Assembly (NCBI GenBank): GCA_007571305.1
Contig: RKRR01000086.1
Location: 1-56,710, forward strand
DNA: 56,710 bases
From: Candidatus Poribacteria bacterium
Lineage (GTDB): Bacteria > Poribacteria > WGA-4E > WGA-3G
Direction of reading: 5' to 3'
In this document: piece after piece, positions 50,619-56,710 of the stretch
Layout of the letters: each line of letters starts with the position of its first letter
Numbering within the stretch: position 1 is the stretch's first letter
Program-made: the position numbers and the translations under genes
The notes under the pieces: generated by a model
Told to the model about the DNA's origin: nothing
Databases searched by the model: none
The model's input: only the letters and a program-made list of their open reading frames with translations

Positions 50619-53260
50619 AGATTACCGAGGGTTTTCCATGCGCGATCGTAATCTTTTAGTATTTTATCTAAAGCAGTGATGGCATCGGCACCCTTGTTTC
50701 TGGCGGCCGTTAGGTCCGCCTCAGCCTTTTCCTGTTCTCCGAGACGCAAAAAGGCACCACCGCGCTTATAATAGGCATCTGCATAATCGGGTTTGAGTGC
50801 TATTGCTTGGGTATAGTCTGCAATCGCACGTTCAATTTCACCTTTTTTGCTATACACTACCCCGCGGTTGTAATAGGCATCAGGATACTCCTTTTTTAGT
50901 TGTATTGCTTGGGTGTAATCTCTAATCGCAGCATCAAGGTTGCCTTTGAATAAGTAAGTACTACCGCGATTGCAATAAGCCTCTGCATAATCAGAATTGA
51001 GTTGTATCGCTTTGTTGATATCTGCAAGGGCAAAATCAAGTTCACCTTTTTTCCCATAGACCATGCCCCGATTAGCATAAGCTTCGGCATAATCTGGATT
51101 GATTCGTATCGCCTCGGTGTAATCCCTAACAGCAGCCTCGAGTTCGCCTTTACTATTGTAAGCATTGCCGCGGTTGTAGTGTGCTTCGGTATAATTGGAT
51201 TTGAGGCATATTGCTTGGGTATAATCCCTAATGGCGGCATCAAGTTCACCTTTATCACTGTAAACATTGCCTCGATGCCAATGAGCTTCGGCAGAATCTG
51301 GTCTAAGTTCTATTGCTTTCGTGCAATCTCTGATAGCAGTATCAAACGCGCCTTTTTCGCGGTATGCATTGCCTCGATTATGATATGCCACAGCATCGTA
51401 CGGATCGAGTTTTATAGCCCTATTGAAATCTTTGATAGCAAGATCAGGTTCGCCTTTGGTGCCGTAAGCCGCACCACGATTGCTATAGATGAGAGCATCA
51501 TTAGGGTCGAGTTTTATTGCTTCGTTAAAGTCTTCTATAGCCTTATCAACCTCGCCTTTGTTGAGGTAAGTCGCACCACGATTACAATATGCCTCGGCAT
51601 AATCAGGTTTGAGTGCTATCGCTTTGTTGAAGTCCTCAATAGCAGCTTCAAGTTCGTTTTGTTTCCCATAGACCATGCCTCGATTAGCATAAGCCTCGGC
51701 ATAATTAGGTTTGAGTTGTATTGCTTGGGTATAGTCTCTAACAGCAGCATCAAGGTTGCCTTTGTCTTTATAAACATTTCCTCGATTATAATAGGCTTCG
51801 GTATAATCAGAGTTGAGGTGTATTGCTCTATTGAAGTCCTCAATAGCTTGCCTGAACTCGCCTTTGAGGCGGTAAACATTGCCTCGGTTGCTGTAGGCGT
51901 GGACAAGTTTGGGCTCGAGGCGGATCGCTGTGTTAAGATCTTCTATCGCAGCTTCAAGTTCGTTCTGTTTCCCGTAGGCCATGCCTCGATTAGCATAAGC
52001 CTCGGCATAATTAGGTTTGAGCTGTATTGCTTGGATATAGTCTCTAATAGCAGCATCAAGGTCGCTTTTACCATTGTGTGCATCACCGCGATTACAATAA
52101 GCCTCTGCATAATCAGAATTGAGTTGTATTGCTTTGTTGAAGTCCTCAATAGCGGTATCAAACTCACCTTTTCTGTTATAAGTCCAACCGCGGTTGTTAT
52201 ATGCCTCAGTATAATCAGAATTGAGTTGTATTGCTTGGGTATAGTTTCCAATGGCAGCATCAAGGTCACCTTTGAATATGTAAATATTGCCTCGGTTGTA
52301 ATATGCTTTCGTATAATCAGAATTGAGTTGTATTGCTTTGTTGAAGTCCTCAATAGCGGTATCAAACTCACCTTTTTCCCGGCAGGCACTGCCTCTATTA
52401 CAATAAACCACAGCATCATCAGGGGCGAGCTCTATTGCTCTGGTAAAGTCTTTGATAGCAAGATCAAGTTCGCCTTTGGTCCCGTAAGCCGCACCGCGGC
52501 TATTATAGGTGTCGGCATCATGTGGATTCCGATCTATTGCCTTGGTATAATCTGCTATGGCACTGTCATAATCACTTTTGACGTGATAAGCATCGCCTCG
52601 GCTTCTATATCCAACAGTATGATGCGGATCAAGATCAATACCATGTGAGTAACCTTCTAACGCGTCGTCTATTTTTTTGCGTTTCATCAAATCATCAGCT
52701 TGTTGGAACACCCAATTAGTCAATTTTCTACTTTGGGTACTATCAGATCGAGGGTGCTTTGTGCTCATCCTATCTTGGTCCGTAAAGTTATCAGGAAACT
52801 TTGAAGTGATATTTTTGTCTCTTGTAGGTTCAGGCGATTCGGATTGAATGACTTCAATTATGCGTTGAATACCAGTATCCCAATCTTTATAGAGTTTAAC
52901 GTGTTGAAGGTCGTTTAATGTCTCACCTCCACCGATGTTACGATCAGGAATCTCACATTTATTTAGTTTGACTGGTATAAACCAGGTTTTATTTGTCGGA
53001 CGCTGACGTAGTTCATCAATTGCGATCGTTAATTCTTGATTCATGTAGGTCTTATCGCGTTTATTATATTCCTTTGAAAAACATGCAATAAAAAAAGTTC
53101 CTTGGCGAATTGCATCTCGAATTGCATCTTTCCAGCGAGCTCCAGGTTTAATATCATTCCGATCAAGCCAGACTTTGATACCGCGCGAGGTTAATTCTTG
53201 ATAAAGCCTGTCAACGATATCCGTATTCTCATGCATATAGGATATAAAAACGTGCTGCAT
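50615..53260 (-). CDS. TIR-domain protein with 20 tandem TPRs
   Basis: This 881-residue protein starts with a TIR domain (about 1-135: HVFISYMHENTDIVDRLYQE, GIKVWLDRNDIKPGARWKDA). Glu76 in YMNQELTIAIDEL stands where the NADase catalytic glutamate lies in active TIRs. A short linker leads to 20 consecutive 34-residue TPRs (about 189-868, pattern AIxDYTQAIxLxPxYAEAYxNRG). Bacterial TIR proteins commonly deplete NAD to abort infection, and TPRs would sense a partner. I chose the ATG at 53260 (AAGGA upstream) because the TIR strand starts there; a frame opens at 53314. It lies between the methylase and doc genes on the same strand. Confidence 0.9.
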   Translation of the reverse strand: MQHVFISYMHENTDIVDRLYQELTSRGIKVWLDRNDIKPGARWKDAIRDAIRQGTFFIACFSKEYNKRDKTYMNQELTIAIDELRQRPTNKTWFIPVKLNKCEIPDRNIGGGETLNDLQHVKLYKDWDTGIQRIIEVIQSESPEPTRDKNITSKFPDNFTDQDRMSTKHPRSDSTQSRKLTNWVFQQADDLMKRKKIDDALEGYSHGIDLDPHHTVGYRSRGDAYHVKSDYDSAIADYTKAIDRNPHDADTYNSRGAAYGTKGELDLAIKDFTRAIELAPDDAVVYCNRGSACREKGEFDTAIEDFNKAIQLNSDYTKAYYNRGNIYIFKGDLDAAIGNYTQAIQLNSDYTEAYNNRGWTYNRKGEFDTAIEDFNKAIQLNSDYAEAYCNRGDAHNGKSDLDAAIRDYIQAIQLKPNYAEAYANRGMAYGKQNELEAAIEDLNTAIRLEPKLVHAYSNRGNVYRLKGEFRQAIEDFNRAIHLNSDYTEAYYNRGNVYKDKGNLDAAVRDYTQAIQLKPNYAEAYANRGMVYGKQNELEAAIEDFNKAIALKPDYAEAYCNRGATYLNKGEVDKAIEDFNEAIKLDPNDALIYSNRGAAYGTKGEPDLAIKDFNRAIKLDPYDAVAYHNRGNAYREKGAFDTAIRDCTKAIELRPDSAEAHWHRGNVYSDKGELDAAIRDYTQAICLKSNYTEAHYNRGNAYNSKGELEAAVRDYTEAIRINPDYAEAYANRGMVYGKKGELDFALADINKAIQLNSDYAEAYCNRGSTYLFKGNLDAAIRDYTQAIQLKKEYPDAYYNRGVVYSKKGEIERAIADYTQAIALKPDYADAYYKRGGAFLRLGEQEKAEADLTAARNKGADAITALDKILKDYDRAWKTLGNL
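50657..52696 (-). repeat. Twenty tandem 102-bp repeats encoding the TPRs
   Basis: The TPR coding region is built of 20 in-frame units of 102 bases with strong DNA-level similarity. Some units are near-copies, for example those encoding KPNYAEAYANRG and LNSDYAEAYCNRG. The units tile almost without gaps. Recent expansion by recombination or slippage is likely, and unit number may vary between strains. Confidence 0.9.
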
Positions 53261-53330
53261 TTCTCGAATTTCCTTTATGGAATGCTGATTGGTTTCATTG
53301 AAAAATGATACCATATTCAGTCAACAGATG

Positions 53331-56300
53331 TCAACCGAATTTCATTCTATTTCCCTTTACACTTTTCGCTTTCCGCAGACGCGCCTCCACAAGATTCACT
53401 ACAACTTCATAAACACCATCCCGTTCGCCTTGCGTGAGATTGAGGGCATCAAATATTATTGCGTCAAGGGCAAACCATTTGGATTCAGAATCCATAAATT
53501 TTCGTGGCGATAACGGAGAAACCAATTCTAAGATCAATTCAGTTGTTTCCCTATCTATATGTGCATTCACTAAAGTTGGGACGTTCTCATAATCCGAAAC
53601 CATCATGCTTCTTGCTCCTCCGCCAAGGCCTGCACGATTGTAGAATTCAAAAAACATTGCACCAATTGCTGAATTTAAAAAGAAAAGAATGTCTTTAGGA
53701 AGATTAGCGTAGTAGAGACGGCAATCAACAAGATAATTATCAGGGTTGTAAAACACTGCTGAAGTTTCGTTTGCTTCTTTGACAAAAACACTATTTCCAG
53801 ATTCTTCCGTTAAATCCCACCACCTTGGTCGTCCTTTGCAACTGGGTCTTTGATGATACCGCTGTGACTCACCCCATTTGATATATTCCAATGCAGCAGT
53901 CCCTGCCAATGCTGCCTTATCCGAATGACACATAAACAACTTGAACTGCAACTGACGCGGATCCACACGGATGTACTTGCATTCCCGCGGGCTTTTGATA
54001 ACAGGTTTCAGAAATTCTGATTCAATGCTCCATGCCTGAATTCGCTCCTCGTCAAGATAGAAGAACGCATTGGCACCGGTTGTAAACCCTCGCCGCACCT
54101 CCGCAACGTCTCCGAGGCGCATCAGTTTATCTTTTCCCTTCTCCAGAATCGTCCAATAGATATCGGGAGCGCGGAGGTATTTTCCGCCCCACTTGTCGCC
54201 AGCATACTTCTTTTCACGCGTGCCTGCTTGTATCAACTCGGTATAGGTGAGTGTTCGCTCTCGACGGTTTTCCGCATCTGCATCACCAATGAACGTCTTG
54301 AAGGTGAGAAAACGGATATGGGAATCCGCATCAGGCATCCCATTTTGGAGGATGCTGACGATAGTGTTAATATCGGCACTCTCAAATTCACGTTCCGCCT
54401 CACTATGACAGATAACAGCATTCGCGGTATTGTCCAAGAGGTACTTCTGTAACGGGGCACCGTAATTGACATCCAGCCAACTGTTAGAGCAGATAAAGGT
54501 ATGGATGCCCTTTGTATTCGAGAGTTGCAATCCGCGTTCATAAAAATAGACGTAGAGGTCCGCGGCACCTGTGTAACAGGTATATCGCTTTTGTAGTGTG
54601 GGTTTAAGAGCCTTAATTTTCTCTTGACGGACATAAGGCGGATTACCAATCACGATATCAAACCCATCTGTGAGTCCAAACATCCATTCTGGATCAAAGA
54701 AATCTGCGGAAGTGTTCTGGTCATAAGGATCCCAGTTTGCTATCTTCTCCGTTGTTTCACTCGGAAAGCCGTCTTGTGTTAGCAAAGTGCTAATTTCTTC
54801 ACGAAGTTTCGCGTCCTGTTCTCTGTATCTGTCTTTCGTTCGCGGGGTTCGTGCTGTGAAGTGTCGGCGGCGCACCTCCTCTAATGCCTTCTCCTTACCA
54901 TCTACCTCTGGATTGCGGAGCAACATCTGAGCGGGTTTCTCCACGTCAAGAAGGGTATTCGCAGCGACAAACTTCGTTTCCAGATTCGGCAACGGACGCA
55001 CGCCCCGGTTTTCACGTGTGTCGTCAATCTTCTGCTCTACAATCAATGAGATAAAGAATCGAAGTTTCGCAATCTGTGTTGCAATCGGTTGGATGTCTAC
55101 ACCGTAGATGCAGTTCTCTATCAGATATAGTTTTCTGCCATAGTCGAGCTCATTGCGTTCAAACGCTTCGTTGATGCTGTCAATCTCCTGCTCCAGTTCT
55201 GTAATAGCACTTTCACGGAAGACGCTATCGTCAATTTTCTCTGATGCCGTGATAGCACCTTGAACCCTGTCAATTTGCCGCTGTCGCCATTGTGCATTAC
55301 GGGGATCGAGCTTACTAAGCAGAAAGACGAGTTTGTGTAGGATGCCCATCGGAAACGCACCGGAACCGCACGCGGGGTCGAGAATCTTGAGGGTATCAAT
55401 AGCGTTAATGAGCAACTCGGTTTCGGTATCCGTAAATTGATGGGGTTCATCATTATAGGATAGGAGATGTCGGAGTTTGTTTTCTACGAAGGCTGAGTCG
55501 GATGTCGTTGTTCGGGGATCGCTCCGGCAGGGAAGCGAGTTTTTGAGATAAGCAATAAGGGATTCATCCACCATGTAGTTGACGATTTCGCGCGGGGTAT
55601 AGAAGGAGCCGGTCTGTTTACGGGCAGTCGTACCCGTTTCGGGATTATATGCAGCGAGCAAGTTTTCAAATACCTGCCCCAGCAACTCGGGATCCAATGC
55701 GACTTCTTGTTCTATCGGTGTGTTCTCTGCAATCGTGAACTTGTAGCGGTTGAGAATGTGAATGAGACCGCGTACGGTATACCGACTATTTTTCGTACCG
55801 TAGACGGCGTTGAAATTTACCGATTGTGGCTCAGAGAAAAAAAGTTCGTTTGGAACGTGGAGTGGGTTGTTCTCCCTATCAGAGAATCCATCCACACGCA
55901 AGATAGTTTTTGTCCCATCTGGGGCAGGCTTATCCAAGCACTCAAACAAGCCACCGTTGAGAAACGGAATTGACTCAAACAGGCGAAGTGCTACGTCTGG
56001 GTCGGTAAAGTAACGTTTGTAGCGATACAGCGATGTGATGTTGAAGTGTTGTCGTCCTTCCCCTCGGAATTTGCGGGTATTCGATTTTTCAGCCGTATTC
56101 ATCTCCTGATTCAACGTTGCGAAAAATAGATTTTGGAGGATCGCTTTGTAATATGTGCTCTCGTGGGTATCGAGATTTGTGAGCAATTCCGAGACGTTGT
56201 CTTCATCAAGAAGTTCGTCCGGCACGAGGGCTTTCTCCTTGAGAAACCAGACGAAGATAAGCCGGGTTATCAAGCGGATGACGCACGTGGCATTGCGAAC

Positions 56301-56549
56301 GGTTCGATCGTCACCAGCATCCGATGGGAACCTTACTTTTTCGACTGCCCAGAAATACCAATCGGCGATCTCTTTGAAGAAACGTCTGTTGAGCTCGGAT
56401 GTGTCCAACGTCTTTTGCCATGCCTGATGCAGCTCAAGGAAGTTCGTAAATCCGTGTGACGAATGCAATGCAGCAAGCGATAGGTCTGCCAAAATCTCAA
56501 GATGAGCGCGGTGCGGATTGCGGACATCTATATCTTTGATGAGCGTCAC
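53331..56549 (-). CDS. Eco57I/type IIG-like DNA methylase, possibly N-terminally truncated
   Basis: This 1072-residue protein has a gamma-class N6-adenine methyltransferase core: YTPREIVNYMVDESL (about 318-332), SAM motif LDPACGSGAFPMGIL (about 387-401) and catalytic NPPYV (about 636-640). A C-terminal TaqI-like target-recognition region follows (about 780-1040). Such enzymes act alone or as the methylase of type IIG/BREX-like systems. The GTG start at 56549 has no ribosome binding site. The frame continues upstream for 27 sense codons, with GITFAIINRRPSQHDGSRDV, to a TAA at 56631-56633, and is open again beyond it to the window edge. A nonsense mutation or a more distant true start is likely. 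It precedes the TIR-TPR gene by 70 bases. Confidence 0.8.
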   Translation of the reverse strand: MTLIKDIDVRNPHRAHLEILADLSLAALHSSHGFTNFLELHQAWQKTLDTSELNRRFFKEIADWYFWAVEKVRFPSDAGDDRTVRNATCVIRLITRLIFVWFLKEKALVPDELLDEDNVSELLTNLDTHESTYYKAILQNLFFATLNQEMNTAEKSNTRKFRGEGRQHFNITSLYRYKRYFTDPDVALRLFESIPFLNGGLFECLDKPAPDGTKTILRVDGFSDRENNPLHVPNELFFSEPQSVNFNAVYGTKNSRYTVRGLIHILNRYKFTIAENTPIEQEVALDPELLGQVFENLLAAYNPETGTTARKQTGSFYTPREIVNYMVDESLIAYLKNSLPCRSDPRTTTSDSAFVENKLRHLLSYNDEPHQFTDTETELLINAIDTLKILDPACGSGAFPMGILHKLVFLLSKLDPRNAQWRQRQIDRVQGAITASEKIDDSVFRESAITELEQEIDSINEAFERNELDYGRKLYLIENCIYGVDIQPIATQIAKLRFFISLIVEQKIDDTRENRGVRPLPNLETKFVAANTLLDVEKPAQMLLRNPEVDGKEKALEEVRRRHFTARTPRTKDRYREQDAKLREEISTLLTQDGFPSETTEKIANWDPYDQNTSADFFDPEWMFGLTDGFDIVIGNPPYVRQEKIKALKPTLQKRYTCYTGAADLYVYFYERGLQLSNTKGIHTFICSNSWLDVNYGAPLQKYLLDNTANAVICHSEAEREFESADINTIVSILQNGMPDADSHIRFLTFKTFIGDADAENRRERTLTYTELIQAGTREKKYAGDKWGGKYLRAPDIYWTILEKGKDKLMRLGDVAEVRRGFTTGANAFFYLDEERIQAWSIESEFLKPVIKSPRECKYIRVDPRQLQFKLFMCHSDKAALAGTAALEYIKWGESQRYHQRPSCKGRPRWWDLTEESGNSVFVKEANETSAVFYNPDNYLVDCRLYYANLPKDILFFLNSAIGAMFFEFYNRAGLGGGARSMMVSDYENVPTLVNAHIDRETTELILELVSPLSPRKFMDSESKWFALDAIIFDALNLTQGERDGVYEVVVNLVEARLRKAKSVKGNRMKFG

Positions 56550-56710
56550 TTTTTCAAGAACATCCCTGCTGCCATCGTGTTGACTCGGTCTGCGATTGAT
56601 AATAGCGAAGGTAATACCATTTCTAAAAGTTTATATTGCATTAGCGGCGTTTATGAAATGTGAGAATCCAGTAAGTTTAGCACCTGTCGTGTCGGAGTAT
56701 TTATCAAGGA

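Noticed and set aside
51002..52648. Plus-strand open frame of 548 codons opposite the TPR region
   Set aside because: It is the antisense of the 102-bp TPR array, whose regular codons leave an open frame. The translation is a low-complexity repeat rich in Ile, Phe and Ser with no recognisable family.
50657..52696. CRISPR array in the repeat-rich region
   Set aside because: The repeats are 102-bp coding units without distinct spacers, and no cas genes are present in the window.

Overview
The window most likely comes from a Candidatus Poribacteria-type bacterium. This is inference from gene content, as there is no 16S rRNA here. The pointers are two leucine-rich-repeat exported proteins that end in the NPFNPET-type C-terminal domain, a phytanoyl-CoA dioxygenase beside Gfo/Idh/MocA oxidoreductases, many TIM-barrel sugar isomerase/epimerases, a DUF6785-type membrane protein, and AT-rich intergenic regions carrying short repeats. 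It is a chromosome segment with housekeeping genes (glnD-like, trmB, uvrC, hflX, smpB, ssrA, dnaN, nadC, tRNA-Leu) mixed with accessory modules. No phage genes, transposase genes or CRISPR array are visible.

Layout. 0.2-3.3 kb (minus): two Gfo/Idh/MocA oxidoreductases around a phytanoyl-CoA dioxygenase. 3.5-10.7 kb (plus): a GlnD-like PII uridylyltransferase, a uronate-dehydrogenase-like SDR, TrmB, a Uma2-type nuclease and UvrC. 11.1-19.9 kb (plus): a duplicated YibE/F membrane protein, then two paralogous exported LRR proteins. The first carries two CxxCH haem motifs and a cohesin-like domain. The second carries a dockerin-like domain at the equivalent place, so they look like a built-in extracellular pair. 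19.9-24.6 kb: a DUF433/DUF5615/DUF433 toxin-antitoxin-like cluster, a protein related to the sensory rhodopsin transducer, an M24 peptidase and unknowns. 24.6-28.5 kb: tRNA-Leu(CAA), a sugar isomerase, a small zinc-ribbon protein, HflX, and smpB directly followed by tmRNA. 28.5-35.0 kb (plus): a PH-domain/YqiJ/flotillin operon, a bifunctional-nuclease-family protein, a D-aminoacylase-type amidohydrolase and a DNA methyltransferase. 35.0-40.4 kb (minus): a Gld-like ABC operon (ATPase, permease, GldG-like, DUF4340, SIMPL lipoprotein). 40.7-50.1 kb: a DUF6785 membrane protein, DnaN, a 3-hydroxyisobutyrate-dehydrogenase-like enzyme, NadC, a TIM-barrel isomerase, an acyltransferase and a phosphomannose-isomerase-like enzyme. 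50.2-56.7 kb (minus): a probable defence operon made of an Eco57I/type IIG-like methylase, a TIR protein with 20 tandem TPRs, and a Doc/Fic toxin coupled to the TIR gene by an ATGA overlap.

A small repeat family runs through the intergenic regions (58, 2144, 7161, 10842, 13706, 21107, 27257 and 40601). Its core contains CCTAACAGGTTATGCTACA, and full copies are about 140-165 bp with ends reading TAACCCAAGTTG. One copy supplies a sigma70-like promoter for the haem-LRR-cohesin gene. The main novelty candidates are the methylase/TIR-TPR/Doc operon, the cohesin/dockerin LRR pair, and this promoter-carrying repeat family.
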